A stretch of 64,000 bases of DNA from Shewanella benthica KT99 (GTDB taxonomy: Bacteria > Pseudomonadota > Gammaproteobacteria > Enterobacterales > Shewanellaceae): positions 1 to 64,000 of the forward strand of contig NZ_ABIC01000001.1 in assembly GCF_000172075.1 (NCBI RefSeq), in the 5' to 3' direction. Positions 54,036 through 63,249 of the stretch are shown in pieces. The notes beneath the pieces were generated by a model that saw only the letters and a list, made by a program, of their open reading frames with translations, did not search any database and was not told the origin of the DNA. Numbering within the stretch: the stretch's first letter is position 1; every line of letters starts with the position of its first letter. Made by a program: the position numbers and the translations under genes.

Positions 54036-54665
54036 ATGAAAAATATTTTGTGTTTCGGTGATTCAAATACTTGGGGTTATGAACCTGTGGTATGTACACG
54101 TTATGCCTACGATGTTAGGTGGACAGGTGCGCTGCAAAAGAGGCTTGGTAGCCAGTATCGCGTCATCGAGGAGGGGTTAAACGGTCGAACATCTGGTTTT
54201 GATGAACCCGGGCGCGACTTTAGCAATGCTGCTCGTTACTTCCCTATGCTGCTTGAATGCCATAGACCATTGGATCTGGTCGTGATCATGCTAGGTACCA
54301 ATGATCTCAAGTCTCAATTTCAGCTTACGTCATCGGCTATTGCCCAAAGTGTAAAAGGACTCTGTGAGATGGTGCTCAATGGCGAATATATTGACAATAC
54401 TCATACTCAATTACTGCTCATTGCACCGCCCCATGTGGCTAATCTTCCCGCCGAAGATGTGCAGATTTTTTCTGGCGCCAGAGACAAGTCTCTGCAATTA
54501 GCGACAGAGTATAACAAGGTCGCGGATGAACTAGGAATCTTGTTTATGGATGCTAGTGAGGTTGTTGAAACAACCGATGCCGATGGATTGCATTGGACGG
54601 CGCAGCAGCATCAGGATTTCGCTGCTGTATTAAGTGACAAGGTATTGAGTATTTTTGTCGATTAA
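54036..54665 (+). CDS. SGNH/GDSL-family hydrolase
   Basis: A 209-residue cytosolic SGNH hydrolase. Block I FGDSNTWGYEP has the nucleophilic Ser (residue 9); the Gly of block II is in EEGLNGRT (near 49-55); block III is MLGTNDLK with Asn; Asp and His are in DGLHWT near 188. It resembles arylesterase/acetylxylan esterase-like members, with the same start as the 'GDSNTWG' group. The substrate is unknown. It follows the c-di-GMP gene by 45 bp and may share its transcript. Confidence 0.88.
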   Translation: MKNILCFGDSNTWGYEPVVCTRYAYDVRWTGALQKRLGSQYRVIEEGLNGRTSGFDEPGRDFSNAARYFPMLLECHRPLDLVVIMLGTNDLKSQFQLTSSAIAQSVKGLCEMVLNGEYIDNTHTQLLLIAPPHVANLPAEDVQIFSGARDKSLQLATEYNKVADELGILFMDASEVVETTDADGLHWTAQQHQDFAAVLSDKVLSIFVD

Positions 54666-54711
54666 TGTTCTTTCCTAATATCTATTAATCAGATTTATGC
54701 TCTTATTTTAA

Positions 54712-55344
54712 CTATAAAACACGAGTTATTTCAGTAAGCTCAATGACTTTTCCTGGCTGCATGTTATCTAGCATGATATTGCCAATACGTACTCTGACTA
54801 GCCTCATGGTAGGGAAGTCTGCGGCTGCGGTCATCTTACGAATTTGACGGTTCTTGCCTTCGCTGATGGTGATAGAGATCCAACTCATGGGCCCATGTCT
54901 GGGGTCTCTTATTTTTCTGCCATTGCTAGGAAGTTCTGGCTCTCCATCTAGCTTGAAAACCTTGCAAGGGAGTGTGAGATATTTCTCCCCCTTGATGCCT
55001 ATCTCGACTCCCAGTCGAAGACGGATTATCGCCTCATCATCAATATCACCATCGACCTGGACATAGTATTCTTTCTCTACCTTCTTACTACGGACTCGAT
55101 GACTGACCATGCCATCGGTTGTCAGTAGCAGTAGGCCTTCAGAGTCATGATCTAAACGCCCAATCGCCATGATCCCCGTAGGGAAAAGGGCCAATTCACC
55201 GAGCAATTTCTTACTCTTTCTGGTTTCGGGGACAAATTGGCTAAGAAATCCATGTGGCTTAAATATCTTGAAGTGGCGATGGGGCTCACTTGGATCTGGG
55301 CTATTGACTGGGTTGGAGTCAAGTTGAGAAGAGCTATCATGCAT
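54712..55344 (-). CDS. rluE: RsuA/RluE-family pseudouridine synthase
   Basis: A 210-residue enzyme without an S4 domain. The catalytic Asp is in GRLDHDSEGLLLLT (near 72-85), then KEYYVQVDG, and SEGKNRQIRKMTA with the usual RQIRRM-like stretch. FKPHGFLSQF and the lack of an S4 domain place it nearer RluE (23S rRNA U2457) than RsuA or RluB. The first 25 residues are polar and may not all be translated. Gene symbol is tentative. Confidence 0.8.
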   Translation of the reverse strand: MHDSSSQLDSNPVNSPDPSEPHRHFKIFKPHGFLSQFVPETRKSKKLLGELALFPTGIMAIGRLDHDSEGLLLLTTDGMVSHRVRSKKVEKEYYVQVDGDIDDEAIIRLRLGVEIGIKGEKYLTLPCKVFKLDGEPELPSNGRKIRDPRHGPMSWISITISEGKNRQIRKMTAAADFPTMRLVRVRIGNIMLDNMQPGKVIELTEITRVL

Positions 55345-55467
55345 CGCTGTGTGTCATAGATGGGTCAAAGATGTGTGTCATTATACCCGTTAAGCGGCAT
55401 CACAGCAGCTAATAGCAGATTATTAGTAGACGCGGAGATGCTGCAGTATCAAGCCTCATACAATAAT

Positions 55468-55487
55468 AAATGACAGCGCTGTCATTT
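55468..55487. promoter_or_regulatory. 20-bp perfect palindrome, LacI/NagR-like operator
   Basis: AAATGACAGCGCTGTCATTT is a perfect 20-bp palindrome. The centre GCGC and TGACA arms are typical of LacI-family operators; from memory, a motif of this kind is the NagR site for N-acetylglucosamine genes in Shewanella. It lies 13 bp before the ATG of the relic at 55500. Confidence 0.7.
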
Positions 55488-55499
55488 GGCGTTGTAGTA

Positions 55500-55721
55500 A
55501 TGTTAACTTAACAGGCGACAGGCGAGAAAAAGGCCGATGCGATTCTGGCGACGGTGGAGGGGGCGTTGACTGCAGCATGCCCGGCATCCGCTTTACAGTT
55601 ACACAAGAATGCAGTGCTTGTGATTGATGAAGCAGCAGCCTCTAAGCTGTCAGATCGTGATTTCTACAAGCATATAGAAGTAGAAAATCAAAAGTTATTG
55701 GCGCGACTAGCCAAGTTCTGA
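55500..55721 (+). pseudogene. Small broken gene of unknown family
   Basis: ATG TTA ACT TAA opens at 55500; the same frame then stays open for 69 codons: [52 protein letters not shown] and stop. The composition looks protein-like (helical, charged). I do not recognise it. It may be the ends of a deleted gene or a small gene with a nonsense codon, formerly under the LacI-type operator just upstream. Confidence 0.5.
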
Positions 55722-55827
55722 GCCATATTTTTTAAGAGATCACAGCTGGCTTTGAACAAGTAGTAAACAACTTGTATGTTATAACGATTGGTATTAATTT
55801 TTAAGCCAATCAGTTAAGGAGAACATC

Positions 55828-56013
55828 ATGCTGCGGAAAATGACGATTTTAGTCGCTGCCATCATAGCCATTCCCTTCATCTTGGCGCTTTTTGTGCAGA
55901 ACCTGATTGAGAATGATCTCAGCCAGGGATTAGGCAATCTCAAATTATTGCTTGAATCGGATAAGGCTATAAATACAGACGTTATAAAGTCTCTTGATGA
56001 AGCTTCCATCTAG
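55828..56013 (+). CDS. Small single-pass membrane protein
   Basis: A 61-residue protein with a basic start (MLRKM) and one hydrophobic helix (TILVAAIIAIPFILALFVQ, about 6-24), then a short amphipathic and acidic tail. AAGGAG at 55816-55821 is an excellent ribosome site, which is the main reason to call it. Probably an inner-membrane small protein; function unknown. Confidence 0.65.
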   Translation: MLRKMTILVAAIIAIPFILALFVQNLIENDLSQGLGNLKLLLESDKAINTDVIKSLDEASI

Positions 56014-56088
56014 CTTTTCATTTTGTAGTGCTAGCTGGCCAAGTGGCGCAGAAGGTGGGTTAAAGGTTCGAGATTCCTAGAATCTAGG

Positions 56089-56117
56089 TTTTAGTTCCTA
56101 GGATCTAGGAACTAAAA
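56089..56117. terminator. 13-bp perfect hairpin, likely bidirectional terminator
   Basis: TTTTAGTTCCTAG (56089-56101) and CTAGGAACTAAAA (56105-56117) are separated by three bases. It lies just after the stop of the minus-strand DUF2956 gene and ends in a T run on that strand; an A-T rich tail follows on the plus strand too. Confidence 0.7.
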
Positions 56118-56121
56118 ATTT

Positions 56122-56454
56122 CTATTTCATCAAGCTGAAACTGATAAATCCAATCCAGCTGATAACGAGTAAGCCCCAAGGTAGCAGGTGGGCATTGGAC
56201 TGACTGGCTACTGCAGATGTCTCACTCTCTGCTGTCTTAGCCGTTCTAGCCTTGGCCTTGATATCTTGCTTGCGGGCCTTGTCTCGGTCGCGGGCCTTGT
56301 TCTTGTGCTGTTTCTTATATTCTGCGATACCTTTCTCGATACCTGCGGCAATCAGTTTAGTCTGCTCTTTGGTTTGCCTTGGCTTTTGAGTGGCCTTGGC
56401 CACCTTTATCGCTTCATTTTTTGTTTCGTCGGAGATATTTTTCGCCGCAACCAT
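56122..56454 (-). CDS. DUF2956 family protein
   Basis: A 110-residue protein. The highly basic, Ala/Lys-rich N-terminal two-thirds (EAIKVAKATQKPRQTKEQTK, GIEKGIAEYKKQHKNKARD) matches DUF2956 of Vibrio and Shewanella. One hydrophobic helix at the end (LLPWGLLVISWIGFISFSLM, about 90-109) suggests tail anchoring in the inner membrane. Function unknown. It begins 10 bp after the hutW stop, so it may share that transcript. Confidence 0.8.
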   Translation of the reverse strand: MVAAKNISDETKNEAIKVAKATQKPRQTKEQTKLIAAGIEKGIAEYKKQHKNKARDRDKARKQDIKAKARTAKTAESETSAVASQSNAHLLPWGLLVISWIGFISFSLMK

Positions 56455-56464
56455 CTATAGAATC

Positions 56465-57907
56465 TCAAGGTGTTTTATTGGCTGCGACTATAGCACATGA
56501 CTCGAAGGGATTCTGTTTCAGGTAGGCAAACAAGCCTGTTTGCAGATTCACATTCCAGAAGCGTCCCGCCAGGGTTTGGGTCATGATTTTTCCGCTAATC
56601 TTGACCAGCCCATGAGTCTTCCAGGCGGAAAAAAGGGGCATTAAGTGACTGACAAGTTCAGTATCAAAGTTAGCTAAGGCTAGCACTCCACTGTCTAATC
56701 CAGCCTTAAACTGACTATCTAGGGCGGCCGACGGGTTAGGTGACATTATCATGCCAGGTACCTGTGACGGCAGCGTGTCTGTAGCAATACTAGTGTCTGT
56801 AGCTTGTGACTGAGCTTGGTGCCAATGTGACAGGTCGCGAGCATTCATGATGCCGTGGCCATGAATATTCCCGCCAGCGCCTGCGCCAAAGGGAAGAATC
56901 TCTATGCCACTCTTGGCTAAGGAGTTATAGATGCTACGTTCCCGCTTATCTTGGCGCCAATGGCAACTGGACAGGCGTTGCCAGTTTGATGACTCTAATA
57001 GGCTGGCACCGGCGGCGTACATACTTGCACGAGTCTGGCTATCAACGGCGGGGGCGAGTGTTTGCTGCTTTTGTTTGTTCGTTGCCTTCTTCTCGGCCTG
57101 CTGACTCAACCTTGTGCCCTGTAGGCCGATGAGCTGATAGAGATCCACTCCGTGGACGCCGGACTGGATGACATCTTGCAGATCTTGTTGCCATATCTCC
57201 ATGGTTTGACCCGGTAGGCCAAAGATAAGATCGGCAACGATCGTGGCACTCGGGTGCTCGCTCAATTCTTGCAAGCGCTCGATCAGGGTTTCTCTGTCAT
57301 CGAAGCGGCCTGCGGCGAGTCGAACCTGAGTGTCGAAGCTCTGTACTCCGAAGGAGAAGCGGTTAAAGCCGGAGCATAGTGCCGCATTGAATTTAGCATG
57401 GGTGAAGCCATTGATGCGTCCCTCCAAGGTGATTTCAGCGTCTTTAGCTAAGGGAAAGGCTTGAATCGCCTCGCCTATTATGGCTATTTCGCTGGCTTGC
57501 ATGTCCGTCGGCGTGCCGCCTCCCACATAGACGGTATCGAACGTACCACTTTGGACGAATGGGGTTTTAGAGGCGATATAAAGCTGTTTCGACAGCTCAT
57601 CGACATAGTGGCTAATACGGGCCGGGTTGGAGCCATTCTCGAAGAAGTTACAGAAGCTGCAGCGTTTGCGGCAGAAGGGAAGGTGTATATACAAGGCTCG
57701 TTGTGTTGCCGATGTCGGGCTTGTCCACCAGGTTTGCCATTGCTGTGGCGTTAAATTTAGCGGATGACTCCCACCTCGCCCGGCATGGGGGGCACTCTTG
57801 ACTGTGAAGGCAAATTTAAGGGGGTCGGGACTGGATATCCCAGTCATCAAGGGGGTTAAAATAGGGCTGTTTACGTCATTGTTTAGAGAGTTATGGATGT
57901 TATTCAC
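56465..57907 (-). CDS. hutW: Radical SAM heme-degrading methyltransferase HutW
   Basis: A 480-residue HemN-like radical SAM enzyme of the ChuW/HutW type, which opens the heme ring without oxygen and frees iron. The 4Fe-4S site is CRKRCSFC (C79, C83, C86 from the chosen start), after LYIHLPF; GGGTPT and GRINGFT follow. GTG 57907 with AGAAGAG nine bases upstream is the most likely start; the frame extends to a TTG at 57940 without support. A Fur box lies about 45 bp upstream. It sits downstream of the hmu transport operon, as in other heme-use clusters. Confidence 0.88.
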   Translation of the reverse strand: MNNIHNSLNNDVNSPILTPLMTGISSPDPLKFAFTVKSAPHAGRGGSHPLNLTPQQWQTWWTSPTSATQRALYIHLPFCRKRCSFCNFFENGSNPARISHYVDELSKQLYIASKTPFVQSGTFDTVYVGGGTPTDMQASEIAIIGEAIQAFPLAKDAEITLEGRINGFTHAKFNAALCSGFNRFSFGVQSFDTQVRLAAGRFDDRETLIERLQELSEHPSATIVADLIFGLPGQTMEIWQQDLQDVIQSGVHGVDLYQLIGLQGTRLSQQAEKKATNKQKQQTLAPAVDSQTRASMYAAGASLLESSNWQRLSSCHWRQDKRERSIYNSLAKSGIEILPFGAGAGGNIHGHGIMNARDLSHWHQAQSQATDTSIATDTLPSQVPGMIMSPNPSAALDSQFKAGLDSGVLALANFDTELVSHLMPLFSAWKTHGLVKISGKIMTQTLAGRFWNVNLQTGLFAYLKQNPFESCAIVAANKTP

Positions 57908-57952
57908 TGGGCATTCTCTTCTGTGAGGGCGACTCGACAAGGATCACTTGTT

Positions 57953-57971
57953 GATAATGATAATTACTATC
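57953..57971 (-). promoter_or_regulatory. Fur box of hutW
   Basis: GATAATGATAATTACTATC matches the 19-bp Fur consensus GATAATGATAATCATTATC at 17 positions. It is placed between hmuV and hutW, giving hutW its own iron-repressed promoter. Confidence 0.85.
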
Positions 57972-58022
57972 ATGTTGAGGTTTGTTGCTTTCGATCAAAA
58001 TATGATGAAGTGAATTGTAAAG

Positions 58023-58054
58023 ATTGCCTGGCAGACTCGATGATTGCCAGGCAG
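58023..58054 (-). terminator. Hairpin between hmuV and hutW
   Basis: TTGCCTGGCA and TGCCAGGCA arms lie 20 bp after the hmuV stop. The T run after it on the minus strand is weak, so it is a terminator or attenuator of the hmu operon. Confidence 0.5.
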
Positions 58055-58073
58055 TTAGTTCTGCAGCAAGGGC

Positions 58074-58838
58074 CTAAAAAAGCAGGGGGATATCGCTGTC
58101 CGGAGCTTTGACCACGAGAGGGTCGTATTTCCACACCTGACGGATAGTCTCGGGCGACAGAGCCACTCCGGGAGGGCCTTGGCTGACAATCTGTCCTTGC
58201 TCCAAAACCACTAAGTTGTCGGCATAGCGTGATGCATGGTTGAGATCGTGCAGCACCACAATGACGGCATAGTTTTGCTCGTGAGCCAAGTTTTTGGCTA
58301 AGGCTAACACCCTGTGTTGCTGAGCGAGATCCAGTGCCGAAGTGGGCTCGTCCAGCAGTAAGATAGGTGGGCGACTCGCCTGCTGTAGCTGAGTCAATAC
58401 TCTCGCGAGTTGTACTCGTTGTTTCTCTCCGCCAGACAGGGTTGGGTAACTGCGATGCTTAAGTGACAGCAGATCTAGCCTGTGTAACTGTTGTTCTACA
58501 ATTTCCGCTCCTTGGCTACGGCTAACACTCAAGGGATATAACCCCATGGCGACGACCTCACTCACCTTGAAGGGGAAGGTGAGGCTGGCGTGTTGGGGCA
58601 GAACGGCCAGAGTCTTGGCCAATTCTAATCTATTCCACTCATGTATCGGCCGATTACCGAGCAAAATCTTACCGGCATCGATGTCTGTTTCCTGACAGAG
58701 ACTCTTGAGCAGTGTCGACTTACCCGCGCCATTTGGGCCCAGCAGGGCGGTGACCTTGCCGGCTGCGATGGTGAGGTTAATGTCAGTCAATACCGGCTTA
58801 TTATCTATGCGGACCGACAGATGTTTAATTTCAATCAT
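58074..58838 (-). CDS. hmuV: Heme ABC transporter ATPase HmuV
   Basis: A 254-residue ABC ATPase. Walker [12 protein letters not shown] (about 33-43), Q-loop PQHASL, signature [15 protein letters not shown] (about 136), Walker [12 protein letters not shown] and H-loop VLHDLNH are all intact. It powers heme import through HmuU. Its start is 11 bp after hmuU. Within the tonB-exbB-exbD-hmuTUV operon. Confidence 0.93.
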   Translation of the reverse strand: MIEIKHLSVRIDNKPVLTDINLTIAAGKVTALLGPNGAGKSTLLKSLCQETDIDAGKILLGNRPIHEWNRLELAKTLAVLPQHASLTFPFKVSEVVAMGLYPLSVSRSQGAEIVEQQLHRLDLLSLKHRSYPTLSGGEKQRVQLARVLTQLQQASRPPILLLDEPTSALDLAQQHRVLALAKNLAHEQNYAVIVVLHDLNHASRYADNLVVLEQGQIVSQGPPGVALSPETIRQVWKYDPLVVKAPDSDIPLLF

Positions 58839-58849
58839 ATGTCTGTCAC

Positions 58850-59878
58850 CTAGATAAATTTCGACCGCTGTTTTAACAGCAGGAAGATAAAGAATGGAGC
58901 ACCAAGCAGCGCCGTCACTAAGCCAACGGGTAGCTCAGATGGCGCCACCAGAGAGCGGGCGCCTATGTCGGCCAGGGCCAATATTACCGCACCTAGCAGG
59001 GCGCTCAGTGGCAATAGTTGCTTGTGGTCAGGGCCGATGAGAATCCGCACCAGATGGGGAATAACCAGACCGATAAAGCCTATGATGCCGGTTGCAGCCA
59101 CAGAGATCCCCACACCTAACGCACAGAGTATGATGAGTTTAAATTTAAGCTTATCTACGTCTATGCCCAAGTGACGGGCTTCAGACTCCCCAAGCAGTAG
59201 CGCATTGAGCGCCCTGGCGCTGCGATTGAAGTGCCAGCTAAGTAACACCAGAGCGACTAAGGCGAGAATGACATATTGCCATTGAGCACCGGCAATAGAG
59301 CCCATCTGCCACAGGGTGAGATCTCTCAGGGCCATATCGTTGGCCATGTAAGTCAACACGCCTATTCCTGCCCCTGCTAAGGCTGCGACGGCTACGCCGG
59401 AAAGCAGCAGTAACATCACAGAGGTTCCTGTCGGGCTGGTGGCTAAGCGGTATACCAGAAGAGTGGTGATTAAGCCTGCGAGAAAAGCACTGAAGGCGAT
59501 CCAATATTGGGCAGCCGCAGGAAACATGACTATGCATATCGCTGCACCCAGAGCAGCCCCGGAAGAGACTCCTATGATGCCGGGATCGGCCAAGGGATTA
59601 CGAAACAGGCCCTGCATCACGGCGCCACATTGTGCCAAAATTGCGCCCACGGCCATGGCCAGAAGCGTTCTTGGCAGGCGAACATTGTTGATCACCAGCT
59701 GCTCATGGGGAGCGACACTGACGATTTCATAATGAGTCGCCCAGGAGATCACCGCGCTGAGACTGGTAGACGGGCTGATATTCAGCGGTCCCGTGCTTAT
59801 CGACAATACACTGGTGATGACCAGCAAGGCGATAAGTCCAGGCCAGAGCCAAGGTTGGCTATTCATAATGTTATCCAA
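58850..59878 (-). CDS. hmuU: Heme ABC transporter permease HmuU
   Basis: A 342-residue FecCD/BtuC-family permease with about ten membrane helices. Landmarks: [23 protein letters not shown] near 65-85, [23 protein letters not shown]-like region near 90-112, and [19 protein letters not shown] near 266-284. It forms the inner-membrane channel for heme, fed by HmuT. 15 bp after hmuT. Confidence 0.93.
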   Translation of the reverse strand: MDNIMNSQPWLWPGLIALLVITSVLSISTGPLNISPSTSLSAVISWATHYEIVSVAPHEQLVINNVRLPRTLLAMAVGAILAQCGAVMQGLFRNPLADPGIIGVSSGAALGAAICIVMFPAAAQYWIAFSAFLAGLITTLLVYRLATSPTGTSVMLLLLSGVAVAALAGAGIGVLTYMANDMALRDLTLWQMGSIAGAQWQYVILALVALVLLSWHFNRSARALNALLLGESEARHLGIDVDKLKFKLIILCALGVGISVAATGIIGFIGLVIPHLVRILIGPDHKQLLPLSALLGAVILALADIGARSLVAPSELPVGLVTALLGAPFFIFLLLKQRSKFI

Positions 59879-59893
59879 GGTGTGAGCATGTGA

Positions 59894-60844
59894 TTAATAT
59901 CGATTAATTTCAATTAGAACGCTGGCGAGTTTATCGGCCGCTTCGATGGCACTTAGGCCTAACCCGCCTAACAAGGCTTGGGGTTTGATTGAGCGTATTT
60001 GCTTGTTTTTCCCTGCTGGAGTGTAGGCCAGCAGTGGCATGGCTTTAAGCACTTTTGCGGTGTCGCTAGCAGCCTTGTCCGCATCACTCATTGATGTTTC
60101 AGTTTGAGCGTGTGAGCGATTAGAGATCAGGATAAGATCCGGTTGCAGGGATAAAATGCCCTCCTGAGACAGGCTCTTATAACCGGAGAAGTCGGCGATG
60201 TTGTTGCCGCCGGCTAGCTTGATGATGATATCGGCTGCAGTGCCCTCACCGCCGACCCGTGCTGGTCTGTCGGCTTGCAACAACATAAACAAGATCTTAG
60301 GTGCCTGTTCAGATCTGCCAACTTGCTGCTTCTTTGCGGCGATGGCATCCAGAGAGGCTTGAAGCTTAAGCTTCAACTGTTTGGCTTGCGCCTGACGATT
60401 CAGTAACTTGCCCATCGTATCGATATTGCTCAGCAACTGAGGTCGATCATTGGCCGTAGGCAGTTTGACAACTTCGACATCGGCGCTTCTGAGCACCTCC
60501 AGGGTCGTTTCCGGGCCCATGGCATCGGTGCCCAGAACCAGCGTCGGGGTTAAGGCTAAAATACCTTCTGCCGACAGCATTCTGTGATAGCCCAATTTCT
60601 CTATGTTTGTCATAGATGGAGGCAGTATGCTGGTGGAGTCCACCGCCACTAACTCGTCTCCGGCCTCGAGTGCCAATACCAACTCGGTCACCCCGGCGCC
60701 CGCACTCACCAAGCGTGGCTGTACTTGCTCATGAGAATGAACGCCTTCATGGGCCGATACATTGAATGTCAGTAACAGGCTGGCAGATAACAGCAGGCAC
60801 TTCGAGCTAACTTGTCTATTAAAAACGTGTGATAGATTGAACAT
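59894..60844 (-). CDS. hmuT: Periplasmic heme-binding protein HmuT
   Basis: A 316-residue periplasmic binding protein (cluster A-II, helical-backbone type). Signal peptide ends near VSAHE (about 31). RLVSAGAGVTELVLAL, a LGYHRMLSAEGILAL segment with candidate heme-axial Tyr, TDAMGPETTLEVL, and ARVGGEGTAADIIIKLAGG are as in HmuT/HutB. It delivers heme to HmuUV. A His-rich stretch follows the signal peptide (HEGVHSHEQ). Confidence 0.9.
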   Translation of the reverse strand: MFNLSHVFNRQVSSKCLLLSASLLLTFNVSAHEGVHSHEQVQPRLVSAGAGVTELVLALEAGDELVAVDSTSILPPSMTNIEKLGYHRMLSAEGILALTPTLVLGTDAMGPETTLEVLRSADVEVVKLPTANDRPQLLSNIDTMGKLLNRQAQAKQLKLKLQASLDAIAAKKQQVGRSEQAPKILFMLLQADRPARVGGEGTAADIIIKLAGGNNIADFSGYKSLSQEGILSLQPDLILISNRSHAQTETSMSDADKAASDTAKVLKAMPLLAYTPAGKNKQIRSIKPQALLGGLGLSAIEAADKLASVLIEINRY

Positions 60845-60896
60845 ATGCGGCTCCGAAAATAGGCTAATGGTTAATTATTCTTGTCTCAATAAATGT

Positions 60897-61313
60897 CTAT
60901 GGTTCCATCAGTATCTGGGTATTGCTGATCTGCTGCCTCTGCAAGAGTGCAAGTAAGGTCATCAAGGGCTGAACTTGTGCCTCTTTATCGGCTGCAATAA
61001 TCACCTTGGCGTCTGGTTTTTTCTTGAAGCTGCTGATGAAGGCCTGTTCAAATTGTTTGAAATGCTGATATTCCTTACCATCCAGTGCCCAAAAAGGCGG
61101 TGAAGCCATCACATTGATGGTGAGGTGCTTATCCTGAGACAGAGCCTGCAACTCAGATGTCGATTCCGTTGGGACTTCGATGGCGAGACTCAGTAACTGG
61201 GTATTAGCGGTCAGCAAGAGAAATACTAAGACGATGAAGATGATGTCGAGCAAAGGTGTCAGGTCTATCCCGGATATGCTGGAGCCTGCATCATCTTGCT
61301 CCAGCCCAATCAT
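60897..61313 (-). CDS. exbD: ExbD-like proton-motive coupling protein
   Basis: A 138-residue ExbD/TolR protein with one membrane helix (IDLTPLLDIIFIVLVFLLLT, about 17-36) holding the essential Asp in LTPLLDI, and a periplasmic C-domain (KVIIAADKEAQVQPLM). It works with ExbB and TonB. Starts 4 bp inside the exbB end. Confidence 0.92.
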   Translation of the reverse strand: MIGLEQDDAGSSISGIDLTPLLDIIFIVLVFLLLTANTQLLSLAIEVPTESTSELQALSQDKHLTINVMASPPFWALDGKEYQHFKQFEQAFISSFKKKPDAKVIIAADKEAQVQPLMTLLALLQRQQISNTQILMEP

Positions 61314-62080
61314 ATGCCCACCTGAGCTTCATTTGTCAGTGTTTCATTAGTGGCTTGAGATTTTTTAGGCTGAGTCATACTGGTATTGGCCTTATTGGCC
61401 TGAGTGCAAAAGGCGCTGGCTTGTTGATCACTGCCTAAGGTCATGGCCTGCTCCAATCCTTCGAGCCATAAGTTGATCTGATTGAGGGCATAGGCAATGT
61501 TGCTGCAACGCTGATCCGCCCAAATGCCAAACAGATGGGCCATGGTGATAGCTGGGACGGCTATGATGAGACCTGCTGCTGTGGTATTCATCGCCAGACC
61601 CAAGCCGGATGCCAACTGGGAAGGAGTCACAGGACCATCGGAAGCGCCGAGTTGATTAAACATCTCGATTAAGCCAAGTACGGTTCCTAGTAGACCAAGC
61701 AGCGGGGTGATGATGCCGATCACTTGCAATACCTTGAGGCCGGATCGCAATACTTGTTTCTGTTTAGTTAACCAGAGATTGATGATCTCCTCTCGCATGG
61801 TTCGGTTTTGCTCTGCATGAGTTAGCAGCAGATACGTCCCTTTAGACAGCATGCTTCGTCCGGTGGTTAATTGAGCTATCAAGGCTTTGACTTGTTCGGG
61901 ATCTGACGTTCTGCTCTGTTTACGCAGGTCTGTTAACCAAGTATCACGTTTAGGCAACTCGAATATCACCAGCGCGAGTCGCTCTAAGATGATCATCAGG
62001 GCGATAAAGGCGCAGATGAACATGGGCCAGGTGAGGGGGCCGAGTTGCTCGCTTAAAGAGGTAAACAAATTAACAGACAT
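61310..62080 (-). CDS. exbB: ExbB-like proton channel subunit
   Basis: A 256-residue MotA/TolQ/ExbB protein with three membrane helices (about 15-37, 118-140, 160-182). GIITPLLGLLGTVLGLIEMF and the GLAMNTTAAGLIIAVPAI stretch are family signatures. The last 45 residues are Ser/Thr/Gln-rich. It forms the proton channel with ExbD that energises TonB. Ribosome site AAGGA before the ATG. Confidence 0.92.
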   Translation of the reverse strand: MSVNLFTSLSEQLGPLTWPMFICAFIALMIILERLALVIFELPKRDTWLTDLRKQSRTSDPEQVKALIAQLTTGRSMLSKGTYLLLTHAEQNRTMREEIINLWLTKQKQVLRSGLKVLQVIGIITPLLGLLGTVLGLIEMFNQLGASDGPVTPSQLASGLGLAMNTTAAGLIIAVPAITMAHLFGIWADQRCSNIAYALNQINLWLEGLEQAMTLGSDQQASAFCTQANKANTSMTQPKKSQATNETLTNEAQVGI

Positions 62081-62184
62081 CTGGAGTCCTTATTATTGAA
62101 CACTCATTGGTGAACACCTATAGCTCAACGGGTCTAATGGCTTGTAGGTGTTGTACTCATCTAGTTCTCGGGGAAAATTAAACG

Positions 62185-62949
62185 CTAATTAAGGGCAAAC
62201 TTGATCGGCACTTTAACCGTATAAGCGAAGGCCGTTTGCGGTGAAGGCGGAGAAAATTGCCACTGCTTAACCGCTGTGATTGCCGCCCTGTCGAGTAATG
62301 AAAACCCTGAGCTATTGATGAGTGTGAGAGACAGTTGCTCACCAATATGATTAAATATCACCTCTATCATTGCCGTGCCCTCGAAACCTCGCTTGCGGGC
62401 AAGCTTAGGGTATCTAGGTTGGGCTGGTGGAGATGAAAATGTTGGCCTACTCAGGGTGATGGCCTCTTGACTGACGCCTTGCTTGGCGGTGACTTCGGCT
62501 TGATCCTGCGACGGTGACTGTACAAGGACATCGGCTGGTGCTGTGGGCATCGCCTCCTTGTCTGCATCTTTAATCGCTTGCTCGACTGTCTTTTTAACCT
62601 GCTTCTTCGTCTCTGTTTTGGCCAGTTTGGTGGGCTTTGGCTTAGTGCTTGGTTTAGTTATCGGTTGAGCCATTGCTTTAGCGACTGCGGTTGCTGTCTC
62701 GATGGGCTCTGGCTGTTGAACTTTCGCTATCTCTTGCTTAGGCTCGGGCTCTTTCTGCGGTGTTTGCTTTGCTTCGACGCTGGATCGCATCGCGATCGAC
62801 AGATTGATCGCCTGGGCTTGGCCCATGGCACTGCCTGAGTTCATTTGGAACTTTTCGACATTAACTGGCAGCATATCCTGGGCAGCAATAAGCCCACCCT
62901 GGATTAATAGGGTGATACAGCCGAATGCTAAATATCGTTTAGGTGTCAT
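62185..62949 (-). CDS. tonB: TonB energy transducer
   Basis: A 254-residue TonB. Start at ATG 62949 (MTPKRYLAF); the frame extends to a TTG at 63024 with no better signal. One N-terminal membrane helix (about 8-24), a long Pro/Lys/Glu/Gln-rich periplasmic spacer (about 75-170), and the TonB C-terminal domain (PRYPKLARKRGFEGTAMIEV, WQFSPP). It carries energy from ExbBD to outer-membrane receptors. First gene of the operon, divergent from the receptor gene. Confidence 0.92.
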   Translation of the reverse strand: MTPKRYLAFGCITLLIQGGLIAAQDMLPVNVEKFQMNSGSAMGQAQAINLSIAMRSSVEAKQTPQKEPEPKQEIAKVQQPEPIETATAVAKAMAQPITKPSTKPKPTKLAKTETKKQVKKTVEQAIKDADKEAMPTAPADVLVQSPSQDQAEVTAKQGVSQEAITLSRPTFSSPPAQPRYPKLARKRGFEGTAMIEVIFNHIGEQLSLTLINSSGFSLLDRAAITAVKQWQFSPPSPQTAFAYTVKVPIKFALN

Positions 62950-63087
62950 TGTCTTTACGCTTCTCTTTCTCGAAGGTACATTGAGTCCTGTTAATATAAC
63001 TGGCTGCTGGTAAACAATTTTCAACCATCAACTTTAAACGTAAATCCATATTACCCACATAAGATATACGAACGCTAACAAGATCGC

Positions 63088-63108
63088 AAATGATAATGAT
63101 TAGCATTT
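63088..63108. promoter_or_regulatory. Fur box shared by divergent promoters
   Basis: AAATGATAATGATTAGCATTT is a Fur-type dyad rich in GATAAT repeats, lying midway between tonB and the receptor gene. It would repress both when iron is plentiful. Confidence 0.8.
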
Positions 63109-63249
63109 GATCTAAGTCTTTTACTCATGTACAGTGCCAAAAATACCCATTGAGTCTGTTGAAACTTTAAGCTGCTAACGATCGCTATTTGATCTTGTTG
63201 GTGATTTTGGCTGTAAGCAGATTAATAATAAGACCAGAGGAAATGATCG

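Larger units (their letters stand above)
55345..55827. other. Intergenic region with operator and gene relic
   Basis: The 480 bp between the RluE-like gene and the small membrane protein hold only the palindrome at 55468-55487 and the broken frame at 55500-55721, listed separately. Confidence 0.6.

Noticed and set aside
55780-55800. GATTGGTATTA next to the small membrane gene, similar to the right end of the MITE-like element
   Set aside because: Only about 11 bases match and no second end was found nearby.
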